From: an uncultured Afifella sp.
GTDB lineage: Bacteria > Pseudomonadota > Alphaproteobacteria > Rhizobiales > Afifellaceae
Direction: 5' to 3'
Assembly: GCA_947259045.1 (NCBI GenBank)
Contig: CAMYKZ010000001.1
Location: forward strand, 1-64,000
Length of the DNA stretch: 64,000 nt
In this document: one piece after another, positions 1-6,925 of the stretch
Numbering within the stretch: the stretch's first letter is position 1
Layout of the letters: each line of letters starts with the position of its first letter
The notes under the pieces: model-generated
Database searches by the model: none
What the model was told of the DNA's origin: nothing
The model's input: the letters and a program-made list of their open reading frames with translations, nothing else
Translations under genes and position numbers: made by a program

Positions 1-1
1 T

Positions 2-268
2 GCCTATTATGGCGGTCATCGCGGTTACCGGCAAAAGCGCCGCGGTTACCGGCGACACAATGGCTACTGGTTCCCGCCGGCTGCATTTCTGGGCGGCGTG
101 ATTATCGGCAATATCATCAGCCAGGACCGTGACCGGTACTATGGCGATGACGGTTACCGCCTGCACGTCAGGTGGTGCGACAACCGCTATCGGTCCTACC
201 GGGTCTCGGACGACACGTTCCAGCCTTACCACGGCCCGCGCCGGCGGTGTAACTCGCCTTATAACTGA
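2..268 (+). CDS. BA14K-like cell-surface protein, 5' end outside window
   Basis: The frame starting at base 2 is open from the window edge to a TGA at 266-268, giving 88 C-terminal residues. It starts with a Gly/Tyr/Arg/His-rich stretch (GGHRGYR), then a hydrophobic segment with [13 protein letters not shown]-terminal domain follows with the order [25 protein letters not shown]. This arrangement is characteristic of the BA14K family (lectin-like immunoreactive proteins described from Brucella, common in Hyphomicrobiales), which are membrane-anchored or exported. The two cysteines in the C-terminal domain are present. The start codon and any signal peptide lie upstream of the window. Function beyond surface association is not inferable. 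Confidence 0.8.
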   Translation, partial: AYYGGHRGYRQKRRGYRRHNGYWFPPAAFLGGVIIGNIISQDRDRYYGDDGYRLHVRWCDNRYRSYRVSDDTFQPYHGPRRRCNSPYN

Positions 269-298
269 TCCGCTGGGCGAGGAAATTTTTGAAATCAT

Positions 299-318
299 GC
301 GGGGCCTGCGGGCCCCGC
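299..318. other. GC-rich perfect inverted repeat downstream of the BA14K gene
   Basis: Arms GCGGGGCC and GGCCCCGC enclose a 4-base loop. The element lies 30 bases after the BA14K stop codon. It could end that transcript, but no T-tract follows on either strand, so a canonical intrinsic terminator is not shown. A short open frame runs across it (129-434), but its upper half is antisense-like shadow of the BA14K gene and it has no family I recognise. Confidence 0.4.
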
Positions 319-439
319 TATGCGTGACAGCGCCCGATGCCGCTTGCGCCGTCATGGATGCCGTCGAACAACCGGGCCATATTAATGTCTCGGAAATCCT
401 GATGGCGCTGGAATCCGGTAAAGCGGACCTGTAACACTG

Positions 440-453
440 TTGATCAAGGTCAA
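440..453. promoter_or_regulatory. FNR/FixK-type box upstream of universal stress protein
   Basis: TTGAT-CAAG-GTCAA differs by one base from the FNR/FixK/Anr palindrome TTGAT-N4-ATCAA. It is centred about 78 bases before the ATG at 525. A class II position (centre at -41.5) would put the transcript start near 488, leaving a leader of about 37 bases. Oxygen-responsive CRP/FNR-family control of universal stress proteins is common in proteobacteria; control here is inferred from the motif only. Confidence 0.55.
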
Positions 454-524
454 AGCAAGACCGGCGCACACTTGCAAATCTGTTTGAGATTCAACAGCCG
501 GAAATCCGGCGCGGAGGGCAGACC

Positions 525-956
525 ATGTTCAATACCATCATCGTTCCCGTCGATATTTCCCAGCTTGACGGCGCGACACGAGCTTTGTCGCTGGCAAAGG
601 ATATAGCCGGCGCGCGCGGCGGCAAGATCGTCCTGCTCAATGTCGTCGAGGAGGTGCCCAGCTACGTCGCCGCCGAAATCCCGGTTGAGGTTTTCAAGAC
701 GGCATCAGAACACACGCAGGCCGAAATGACCGGCTTCGCCGAGCGCGAAGGGGTCGGCACCGATGCTGAAATCGTTATCCGCCGCGGCCATGCCGGCCGC
801 GATATCCTGGAATTCGCCCGTGAGCGCAAGGCCGACATGATCGTCATGGCATCACATGACCCGGGGTTTGCAGATTATTTTCTCGGATCCACATCCGGGC
901 ATGTTGTCCGCCATGCCCATTGCTCGGTGCTGGTTGTTCGTGACGGCGGCGACTGA
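525..956 (+). CDS. Universal stress protein (UspA family)
   Basis: A 143-residue single-domain UspA-like protein. It begins with FNTIIVPVDIS, the first beta strand with the conserved Asp that contacts nucleotide in this fold. The C-terminal part has MASHDPGFADYFLGSTSGHVVRHAHCSVLVVR in order (given here as the match to the G-x2-G-x9-G-S/T signature), so an ATP-binding USP is likely. The start ATG has a GGAGG ribosome site eight bases upstream. An FNR/FixK-like box lies upstream (440-453), which suggests induction at low oxygen. USPs are cytoplasmic and support survival under stress; the specific client is unknown. A second, more divergent USP lies at 18962-19393. Confidence 0.88.
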   Translation: MFNTIIVPVDISQLDGATRALSLAKDIAGARGGKIVLLNVVEEVPSYVAAEIPVEVFKTASEHTQAEMTGFAEREGVGTDAEIVIRRGHAGRDILEFARERKADMIVMASHDPGFADYFLGSTSGHVVRHAHCSVLVVRDGGD

Positions 957-963
957 AACGCGG

Positions 964-1365
964 TCAATTCCGGCTCAATTCCAGATGAAGCGCGGCCATT
1001 GCATCGGCAAAATCGTCCAGCGACTTGACGATCCAGGTTGACGGCCAATCCGCTGGCTCCGCTTTCGCGGACCATGTCAGGTGCACGACCGCGAAGCGCC
1101 CGTCCTGTTCGCCGAGCCAGAACAGGGCGTCATCGCAGTCAACCCGGCCGGCAATGGCCCGGACATCATTGCGGACGTCAAACAGAAGGTGCCCGGGCGC
1201 GACCTCTCTGCGGAGCTCGCGTTCAAATCCCGCGCCGAATTCCGCGCCCTCGGCGAGGCGGCAATACCAGGGTTCGAGCCAGGCCATGGCGGAGAGCCGA
1301 TCGGTCAGGTTTGCCGGGATGGGCTGGATATGCTTCACCATCCAGTAATCAGACCATAACAGCAA
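964..1365 (-). CDS. Conserved hypothetical protein
   Basis: A 133-residue protein, convergent with the universal stress protein (7 bases between stops). The N-terminus is weakly hydrophobic and is followed by KHIQPIPANL, WLEPWYCRLAE, VDCDDALFWL, and FAVVHLTWSAKAE near residue 95, ending in a short helix. Trp/His-rich composition and the HLTW motif resemble small conserved hypothetical proteins of bacteria that I cannot tie to a function. The annotated first codon is TTG (1363-1365). An internal ATG at 1339-1341 (MVKHIQPIP) is an alternative start; neither has a strong ribosome site. Confidence 0.6.
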   Translation of the reverse strand: MLLWSDYWMVKHIQPIPANLTDRLSAMAWLEPWYCRLAEGAEFGAGFERELRREVAPGHLLFDVRNDVRAIAGRVDCDDALFWLGEQDGRFAVVHLTWSAKAEPADWPSTWIVKSLDDFADAMAALHLELSRN

Positions 1366-1406
1366 TCCGCCGGCAAGACGGCCGGAAAAGCAACGTGAGA
1401 ACCACC

Positions 1407-1799
1407 ATGAGCAGCACCGCGAGCCCGGCCATGATCAGCCATATCGACCATCTCGTCCTCACCGTCGCCGATATCGAAGCCTCGGTAGCTTTCTACAGGC
1501 GCGTGCTCGATCTCGATGACGAGACATTCGCCGGCGGCCGCCGCTCGGTCAACTTCGGCAATCAGAAGATCAATCTTCAGACACTCGGCATGGAATTGCG
1601 CAATCATGCCGCTGCCGGGTCCGGCGATCTGTGTCTGATCACCAGCTGGACGCTCGACAACGTGATGGCGCGGCTTGCCGCCGAAGATGTTGCGGTCATC
1701 GAAGGGCCGGTGCCCAAAACCGGCGCGCAGGGGCCGATGATGTCGGTCTATTTCAACGATCCGGACGGCAATCTGATCGAAATCAGCGCCTACGATTGA
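1407..1799 (+). CDS. VOC (glyoxalase/bleomycin-resistance) superfamily protein
   Basis: A 130-residue single VOC domain made of two beta-alpha-beta3 modules. The first module starts at ISHIDHLVLTVADIEASVAFY and the second at DLCLITSWTLDNVMARL. The metal-site candidates are the His of HIDHLVL and the Glu in the terminal DPDGNLIEIS segment, as in dioxygenases and glyoxalases of this superfamily. The open frame extends upstream to 1038, but that part is shadow of the opposite-strand gene. The ATG at 1407 (or 1431, directly before SHIDH) is the sensible start. The stop abuts the stop of the convergent acetyltransferase without a gap. The substrate is not predictable. Confidence 0.82.
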   Translation: MSSTASPAMISHIDHLVLTVADIEASVAFYRRVLDLDDETFAGGRRSVNFGNQKINLQTLGMELRNHAAAGSGDLCLITSWTLDNVMARLAAEDVAVIEGPVPKTGAQGPMMSVYFNDPDGNLIEISAYD

Positions 1800-2249
1800 T
1801 CATTGGCGCCCGCCCGGCGCCGCACGGTCGGGCAGACCGTCAAGCCGTTTGCCGAGCGAAACATTTTCCTGATCGTCATATCCGAGCGCCTGATAGAAAT
1901 GCAGCACGCTGTCATTGCCCTTGCGCACCAGCAGGTTGAGCTTCCACACACCTTCACCCCGCAGCCAGTCTTCCGCCGCCGCCATGATCCGGCGTCCGTG
2001 GCCGCCGCCGCGACAATCGGGATGCACACCGACATAATAGACCGAGCCGCGGTGACCGTCATGGCCGACCAGAAGGGCGGCGACGACCCGGTCATCGTCT
2101 AATCCAACCAGCCCGGTGGAGGCCGGGCCTGACAGCGCGAAGCGTATATCGGCATCCGGATCGTTCCACGGCCGGGTGAGACCGCAGGCTTGCCAGAGCG
2201 CCGCCACGGACTCAATATCTGAATGTGTCATGGGTCTGATCTGCATCAT
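1800..2249 (-). CDS. GNAT acetyltransferase, YpeA-like
   Basis: A 149-residue GCN5-related N-acetyltransferase. It opens with the IRPMTHSDIESVAALW strand-helix, then GLTRPWNDP, a segment typical of the YpeA subgroup. The acetyl-CoA binding motif A is visible as VHPDCRGGGHGRRIM (R/Q-x-x-G-x-G/A), and motif B covers NDSVLHFYQALGY. The protein is cytoplasmic and transfers acetyl from acetyl-CoA to an unknown amine. It is convergent with the VOC gene, the two stop codons touching, and divergent from the membrane protein at 2313. Confidence 0.85.
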   Translation of the reverse strand: MMQIRPMTHSDIESVAALWQACGLTRPWNDPDADIRFALSGPASTGLVGLDDDRVVAALLVGHDGHRGSVYYVGVHPDCRGGGHGRRIMAAAEDWLRGEGVWKLNLLVRKGNDSVLHFYQALGYDDQENVSLGKRLDGLPDRAAPGGRQ

Positions 2250-2278
2250 TCAGAACCTGATCCGAACTGGTGTATACT
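2249..2278 (+). promoter_or_regulatory. Probable sigma-70-type promoter for the 2313 membrane protein
   Basis: A TATACT -10 hexamer (2273-2278) is preceded, after an 18-base spacer, by TTCAGA (2249-2254) as a weak -35. The predicted transcript start lies about 25-30 bases before the ATG at 2313. This is a pattern match only. Confidence 0.35.
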
Positions 2279-2312
2279 GCACCTCCCGTAACACGACCGG
2301 ATTATCCAGACC

Positions 2313-2723
2313 ATGGATCTCTCAACCCAGCTCGCCATGATCATCGGCCCGCTCTACCTGACGATTGCCGCAGGACTGCTGATCAACCGAAGCGCCTATC
2401 GGCAGATCGCCACCGGCTTCCTCGACAATCCGGCGCTGCTTTATCTGTCCGGCATGATCGCGTTCGTCCTCGGCGCGACCCTGATCCTGATCCACAATCT
2501 CTGGGTCTCCGACTGGCGGATCATCATCACGCTGATCGGCTGGGTTGCGCTGATCAAGGGCGTTGTCCTGCTGATTTTTCCCGGTGCGATGCGCCGATTG
2601 TCGGCGGCAATATCGGCTTCCAGGCCGATGATCATTGCAAACCTGCTCATCGCATTTGCGCTCGGCGGAATTCTGACCCTGATGGGCCATGCACCCTGGC
2701 TGCTGACCGGCGGTGGTCTCTGA
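2313..2723 (+). CDS. Small integral membrane protein, four TM segments
   Basis: A 136-residue protein with four predicted membrane helices, approximately residues 7-24, 42-62, 68-90 and 103-125. They are separated by short charged loops (NRSAYRQIATGF; PGAMRRLSA). No catalytic or transport motif is visible, and I do not recognise a named family with certainty. The gene follows a plausible promoter at 2249-2278 and is about 118 bases upstream of another membrane protein on the same strand. Confidence 0.65.
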   Translation: MDLSTQLAMIIGPLYLTIAAGLLINRSAYRQIATGFLDNPALLYLSGMIAFVLGATLILIHNLWVSDWRIIITLIGWVALIKGVVLLIFPGAMRRLSAAISASRPMIIANLLIAFALGGILTLMGHAPWLLTGGGL

Positions 2724-2841
2724 GCGCAAAACCGGCTCGGGTTCAAGCCGGCGGCAATATAGGCCGCGAAATCCACTGAAGCGGGAACAAAGGCCGGCGA
2801 CAGGCGTTGATCGTTCACACGCAATAATTTCCGAGGTTTCA

Positions 2842-3291
2842 ATGTCCGGCTATCTGAAATTCGGCGCAATGATCGCGACATCCACATTAGTCATGTTCGG
2901 GCTGATGTATCTCAACTCCTACCAGCTCGATCATGTGTTCTGGAGCGAGACGCGCGGGTATATGGCGCTGGTCATGGGCGCAACCATGGCGGTGATCATG
3001 CTCGGCTTCATGCTCAACATGTATACCAGCCCGAAAACGAATATTGCTATTTTCGCCGGCAGTGCCGTTGTTTTTGCCCTCGCGCTTTTCCTGGTCCGCA
3101 GCCAGGAGACCGTTCAGGATGTATCCTGGATGAAGGCAATGATTCCACACCACTCCATCGCCATCCTGACCAGCGAACGGGCGGAAATCACCGATCCGCG
3201 CGTTCGCCAGCTGGCGGATGAAATCATTTCCGCGCAGAAGCGGGAGATTGCGGAAATGAAGGCGCTGATCGCCGATATTGAAGGCCGCTAA
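2842..3291 (+). CDS. DUF305 domain membrane protein
   Basis: A 149-residue protein with three N-terminal membrane helices (about residues 5-23, 33-54 and 61-80) and a short DUF305 region. The signature is visible as DVSWMKAMIPHHSIAILTSERAEITDPRVRQLADEII followed by a helical EIAEMKALI tail (quoted as landmarks). DUF305 proteins carry a conserved M-x-P-H-H pair; some are periplasmic and associated with copper or redox stress. The longer open frame from 2713 lacks similarity, so ATG 2842 is preferred. It is convergent with the GMC-dehydrogenase operon, whose terminator follows at 3342-3372. Confidence 0.8.
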   Translation: MSGYLKFGAMIATSTLVMFGLMYLNSYQLDHVFWSETRGYMALVMGATMAVIMLGFMLNMYTSPKTNIAIFAGSAVVFALALFLVRSQETVQDVSWMKAMIPHHSIAILTSERAEITDPRVRQLADEIISAQKREIAEMKALIADIEGR

Positions 3292-3341
3292 ACAACCCCG
3301 GCAATGCGTTGCGAATTCCGGATCGGCAGCACATTCGTGCC

Positions 3342-3372
3342 AAAAAAAGCCCCGGCTCGGATGAGCCGGGGC
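3342..3372 (-). terminator. Intrinsic terminator of the GMC-dehydrogenase operon
   Basis: On the minus strand a perfect 10-bp stem (GCCCCGGCTC / GAGCCGGGGC, 4-base loop) is followed directly by seven T residues. It lies 32 bases beyond the stop of the GMC gene. The T-tract is only on this strand, so it serves the minus-strand operon rather than the DUF305 gene. Confidence 0.9.
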
Positions 3373-3403
3373 CAAGGTGTCCCTTTCGGGAGGGAACAAG
3401 GGG

Positions 3404-4972
3404 TTACAGGGTCCCCTTCGACATTTCCGAGGCAATGTGATCAGCCTGGCGCAAGGCCAGGGCAACGATCGTCAGGGTCGGATTTTCGGCCGCCCCGGTG
3501 GTGAACTGACTGCCGTCGGAAATGAACAGGTTGGCGATATCGTGGGTCTGACCCCAGCGATTGACAACGCCGTCGCGGGCTTTCTCGCTCATTCGGTTCG
3601 TGCCCAGATTGTGGGTTGAGGGATAGGGCGGCGTCGGGAAAGTGCGCACTGCGCCGACCGCATCATAGACTGCTGCGCCCTGGGTATAGGCATGGTTGCG
3701 CATGGCGACATCATTGGGATGTTCGTCGAAATGCACATTGGGCACCGGCAGGCCGTGCTGATCCTTTTCCGTTGGATGCAGCGTGACGCCGTTGGATTCC
3801 TGCGGCATGTCCTCGCCGACAAGCCACATGCCCGCCATATGGTCGTACATGTCGATGGCGGAGGTGAATTCGCGGCCCCATGCGCCCGGGTCAAGGAAGG
3901 CAGACATGAACGGCAGGCCGAGCGACAGTGTCTCCATCTCGTAACCGCCGACGAAGCCGCGCGAGGGATCGTTGCGCGATTCGTCCTGGATGATGCCGGC
4001 CATCGTCGTGCCGCGATACATGTTCACAGGCTTGTCGAACACCGCATAGACCGAGCCCGTCATGTGGCGCATATAGTTTTTCCCGACCTGACCGGATGAA
4101 TTGGCCAGACCGTCCGGGAACATCGACGAGGCGGAGTTCAAGAGCAGCCGCGGACTTTCGATGGAATTGCCGGCAACGCAGACGACCCGCGCCTTCTGTA
4201 ATTGCTGATTGCCGTCCTTGTCGGCATACAGCACACCGGTCGCCTTGCCGGACGCATCATGCTCGATCTTCAGCACCTGGGAATTCGGCCGCACTTCCAG
4301 ATTGCCGGTTTCCTCGCCTTTGGGAATTTCCACATAGAGCGTCGACCATTTTGCGCCCGATTTGCAGCCCTGGAAGCAGAAGCCGATCTGCTGGCACGGG
4401 CCGCGGCCGTCCCGCGGCTGCGAATTGATCGCCATCCGCCCGGTATGGCATTCCTTGTAGCCGAGCTTGTCGGCGCCCTTTTTCATCACCTTGAAATTGT
4501 TGTTGCCCGGCAGGCCGGGAATATCGTTGGTGCGCGTCACGCCCATCCGGTCTTCCGCCCTGGCGTACCATGGCTCCATTTCTTCAAGTTCGATCGGCCA
4601 GTCGAGCAGGTTGGCGCCGGGAATATCACCGTAGGTGGTGCGAACCTTGAATTCATGCGGCTGGAAGCGCAGCGACGCTCCGGCCCAGTGGGTAGTCGAG
4701 CCGCCGACCGCCTTGACGATCCACGCCGGCAGGCCGGAAAAATCCTTCGCCACGCGCCAGTCGCCCGACGTGGTACGCTTGTCGAGCCAGGCCAGTTGCA
4801 CGAAGCTGCCCCATTCATCATTGATGAAATCGGGGATTTCGTGCCGCGAGCCGGCCTCAAGGATCACCGTCTTGACGCCCTTCATGGCAAGCTCGGCACC
4901 AACCGTGCCGCCGCCTGCGCCGGAACCTATGACAACGACGACACTGTCGTCGGAAAGATCGAAATTAGCCAT
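3404..4972 (-). CDS. GMC-family flavoprotein dehydrogenase, large subunit
   Basis: A 522-residue GMC oxidoreductase. The FAD-binding GxGxxG motif is in VVVIGSGAGGGTVGAELA near the N-terminus, with GGSTTHWAGASLRF around residue 90. The C-terminal GMC domain includes HNLGTNRMS and ends in the NPTLTIVALALR helix, as in membrane-bound gluconate, sorbitol or fructose dehydrogenase flavoprotein subunits. There is no Tat signal of its own; in this family it is carried across the membrane with the Tat-signal small subunit encoded directly upstream. It probably oxidises a sugar, polyol or sugar acid in the periplasm and passes electrons to the cytochrome c of the same operon. It is the last gene, 14 bases after the small subunit and followed by a terminator. 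Confidence 0.88.
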   Translation of the reverse strand: MANFDLSDDSVVVVIGSGAGGGTVGAELAMKGVKTVILEAGSRHEIPDFINDEWGSFVQLAWLDKRTTSGDWRVAKDFSGLPAWIVKAVGGSTTHWAGASLRFQPHEFKVRTTYGDIPGANLLDWPIELEEMEPWYARAEDRMGVTRTNDIPGLPGNNNFKVMKKGADKLGYKECHTGRMAINSQPRDGRGPCQQIGFCFQGCKSGAKWSTLYVEIPKGEETGNLEVRPNSQVLKIEHDASGKATGVLYADKDGNQQLQKARVVCVAGNSIESPRLLLNSASSMFPDGLANSSGQVGKNYMRHMTGSVYAVFDKPVNMYRGTTMAGIIQDESRNDPSRGFVGGYEMETLSLGLPFMSAFLDPGAWGREFTSAIDMYDHMAGMWLVGEDMPQESNGVTLHPTEKDQHGLPVPNVHFDEHPNDVAMRNHAYTQGAAVYDAVGAVRTFPTPPYPSTHNLGTNRMSEKARDGVVNRWGQTHDIANLFISDGSQFTTGAAENPTLTIVALALRQADHIASEMSKGTL

Positions 4973-4986
4973 TGTTCTGTCCTCCC

Positions 4987-5544
4987 TCAGACCTGATCGA
5001 GCCAGTCGATATCGTCGAAACCACGGCTGATATAGCCACCCTTGGATGCGGACTCGCCTTCATAGCCAAACAGCGGCCAGACATCCGGATTGTTGTAGAG
5101 ACCGGTGATAAGACCGCCGCGAACCGCCTGGAAAAACGGCGATTTTTCCATTCCCCGCAGGATGGCGACACGGTCGGCTTCCCAGCCGATCTGCGCATAG
5201 GCGACGCTGTGCGCGCCCGTTGCGGCTTCGTTCAGGCCGGTAACGCCGTTTTCGAACATCGCCTTGCTGTCTTCCGACTTGCCGGCGGTGTCATCGAACG
5301 CCTGGACCGCCTTGGCGTAATAGGCATCGCTTAGCCTGTCATGCGGATAGATGTCCCGCGACATCTGCACCAGGGTGGCGAAGGTTTCAGGCTTCAAAGT
5401 GGTCGCCGTCACCGCCCAGCTCTTGTCGGCGCCGACAATCATTCCCGTCGGCAGAACGGACAGGGCAATCAAGGATGCACTGCCGGCGCCAAGAAATCCG
5501 CGCCTTGAGACCTTCGGCCTCTTGTCCATCACACGCATTTTCAT
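4987..5544 (-). CDS. Gluconate 2-dehydrogenase subunit 3 family protein (Tat-exported)
   Basis: A 185-residue protein with a twin-arginine signal, SRRGFLGAGSASLIALSV, near residues 14-31. The mature part has the DIYPHDRLSDAYYAKAVQ and FFQAVRGGLITGLYNNPDVW segments seen in the gamma/subunit-3 partner of GMC-type dehydrogenases. The usual role is export and stabilisation of the flavoprotein. The mature part contains the usual GYEGES region late in the chain. It is encoded directly before the GMC gene, and the pair forms the catalytic module. Electron transfer would go to the cytochrome encoded at 6009-6410. Confidence 0.87.
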   Translation of the reverse strand: MKMRVMDKRPKVSRRGFLGAGSASLIALSVLPTGMIVGADKSWAVTATTLKPETFATLVQMSRDIYPHDRLSDAYYAKAVQAFDDTAGKSEDSKAMFENGVTGLNEAATGAHSVAYAQIGWEADRVAILRGMEKSPFFQAVRGGLITGLYNNPDVWPLFGYEGESASKGGYISRGFDDIDWLDQV

Positions 5545-5603
5545 TTCCTCCTTTTGATTGTTGGCCGCCCTTTTTGCCGGGCTTGTGCCGGGGATCAGTC
5601 AGT

Positions 5604-5999
5604 TCATGTGTAACGCCCGTGCCGCTGCAGCACCTCGATCTTGTAGCCGTCCGGATCCTGGACGAAGAAGAACTTCGCCATCAGCGTACCCTCGCGGTGG
5701 AATTCCTTCACCGGTGTCGGCGCCAGGCCCAGCGTCTCAAGCCGTTCATGTTCTGCATCGACATCGTCGACGGACACAGCAAGATGACCATAACCGCTGC
5801 CATGGTCGTAGGGCTCGCTCTGGCCGTGATTGACCGTCAGTTCGATCTCGAAATCATTCTCGTCGTTCTTCAGGTAAACCAGCGTGAAACCGTCAAACTC
5901 AAACCGGTCGGCAATTTCAAGGTCGAAGGCTGAGCGATAAAAGTCCACCGACTTGCCCTCATCCAGCACACGAACCATTGAATGTATTGCCTTGGCCAT
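5604..5999 (-). CDS. gloA: Lactoylglutathione lyase (glyoxalase I)
   Basis: A 131-residue glyoxalase I of the short Ni/Co-dependent type. Four metal-ligand regions are visible: the His in AIHSMVRV, the Glu in FEIELTVNHG, the His in GHLAVSVDD and the Glu in GYKIEVLQR. It isomerises the methylglyoxal-glutathione hemithioacetal to S-lactoylglutathione, which the gloB product (62097-62867) can hydrolyse. Unusually it lies inside the GMC-dehydrogenase operon, nine bases after the cytochrome c gene and about 60 bases before the small subunit. This suggests a link between the oxidised substrate and reactive aldehyde formation, but simple co-transcription is also possible. Confidence 0.88.
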   Translation of the reverse strand: MAKAIHSMVRVLDEGKSVDFYRSAFDLEIADRFEFDGFTLVYLKNDENDFEIELTVNHGQSEPYDHGSGYGHLAVSVDDVDAEHERLETLGLAPTPVKEFHREGTLMAKFFFVQDPDGYKIEVLQRHGRYT

Positions 6000-6008
6000 A
6001 GTGTCTCC

Positions 6009-6410
6009 TCACCCGCCGGCCGTCTTCAGAAACGCAATGATCTTCTGCCGCACCTGCGGATCGTCCTGCTTGTAGATCATGTAGGTATCGGCAACGACGC
6101 TCTTGGGACGGGTCAGCCAGGCGTCGAGTTTTTCTTCCGTCCACGACCAGTCGGCCTGTTTCAGCCCCTGCGAATAGGGAAACCCGTCCACCTTGCCGGC
6201 CGTCTTGCCGACAATGCCGACCAGCGGTGGCCCCTGCCGGCGCGGTTCGCCGGAGTTCAACGTATGGCAGGCCTGACAGCTTTTCCTGAACAGGGCTTCG
6301 CCATCGCCGGCTTCCGCTGCTGCGGGCGATATTGCAACCGCCGCCACTGCGATTGCGAGAGCGCAATGGACGTGTGCCGATGTTTCAACCGTCTTTTTCC
6401 TGCCGGACAT
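6009..6410 (-). CDS. Class I c-type cytochrome, exported
   Basis: A 133-residue protein with a hydrophobic signal (about residues 16-33) ending in AEA. A single heme site, C-x-x-C-H, lies in SCQACHTL (Cys45, Cys48, His49). The sequence then follows the cytochrome c2-like pattern GPPLVGIVGKTAG, SWTEEKLDAWLTRPK and a distal Met in DTYMIYK. It is a periplasmic electron carrier and the first gene of the operon, so it is the probable electron acceptor of the GMC dehydrogenase encoded downstream. It overlaps nothing and is nine bases from gloA. Confidence 0.86.
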   Translation of the reverse strand: MSGRKKTVETSAHVHCALAIAVAAVAISPAAAEAGDGEALFRKSCQACHTLNSGEPRRQGPPLVGIVGKTAGKVDGFPYSQGLKQADWSWTEEKLDAWLTRPKSVVADTYMIYKQDDPQVRQKIIAFLKTAGG

Positions 6411-6482
6411 GCCGACAGGCTAGCGTATCAATCGGGCGCGATGGTGTTATCCGGCTACTACATCTGACGATTTTCCGATCGG

Positions 6483-6797
6483 TCAGGCCGAAAGTGCCAG
6501 ATCCTGCTTGGATTCATTGCTCAGGCGCTGATGGTCGAAGTCGGCATCAAGGAAGTTCAGGCAGCAGCATCGCAGCAGCGACGCGAAATTGGCCACTTCG
6601 CCATGGATATCCAGCGCTTCTTCATAGAGCAGCGACAGAAATTTCGACATCGGCATGCCCTGGGCAACGGAAATATCTTCCAGAACAACCCAGAACCGGG
6701 CCTCCAGCCGCACGCTTGTCGGATGGCCCATCAGGCGAATGGAGCGGGTTTCGAAGCTGTAATTGGCGGGATCCTGCCCGGCGAAGACGTGACACAT
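6483..6797 (-). CDS. Ribbon-helix-helix domain protein
   Basis: A 104-residue protein whose centre (about residues 18-75) reads RSIRLMGHPTSVRLE, FWVVLEDISVAQGMPMSKFLSLLYEEAL. This is the beta-strand plus two helices of the RHH_4 type DNA-binding family found in alphaproteobacteria. The C-terminal tail includes an RCCCLNF cysteine cluster. It probably acts as a small DNA-binding regulator. A near-consensus promoter overlapped by a perfect 16-bp palindrome lies upstream (6866-6895), consistent with autoregulation. It runs in the same direction as the cytochrome operon, 72 bases before it, so read-through is possible. Confidence 0.75.
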   Translation of the reverse strand: MCHVFAGQDPANYSFETRSIRLMGHPTSVRLEARFWVVLEDISVAQGMPMSKFLSLLYEEALDIHGEVANFASLLRCCCLNFLDADFDHQRLSNESKQDLALSA

Positions 6798-6865
6798 GAG
6801 ACTTCCTCCCTGTTGCCCGGGGCCTGATGCTCTGGCGGCACTGACGTTTGACGCCGGGTCAGGGA

Positions 6866-6895
6866 ACTATAGCCGACACTTTGAACAAGTTCAAA
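6866..6895 (-). promoter_or_regulatory. Promoter with overlapping 16-bp palindromic operator
   Basis: On the minus strand TTGAAC (6889-6894), a 17-base spacer and TATAGT (6866-6871) form a near-consensus sigma-70 promoter. The -35 region is embedded in the perfect palindrome TTTGAAC-AA-GTTCAAA (6880-6895). The ATG of the ribbon-helix-helix gene is about 65 bases downstream. A bound repressor at this palindrome would occlude the -35 element. Confidence 0.65.
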
Positions 6896-6925
6896 ACGCC
6901 GATGCGATGGTTGGCTATTTCCACC

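Noticed and set aside
269-434. Small protein ending at 434 (MRGLRAPLCV start)
   Set aside because: The frame crosses a GC-rich hairpin, has no ribosome site and no recognised family; support is insufficient to call a gene.
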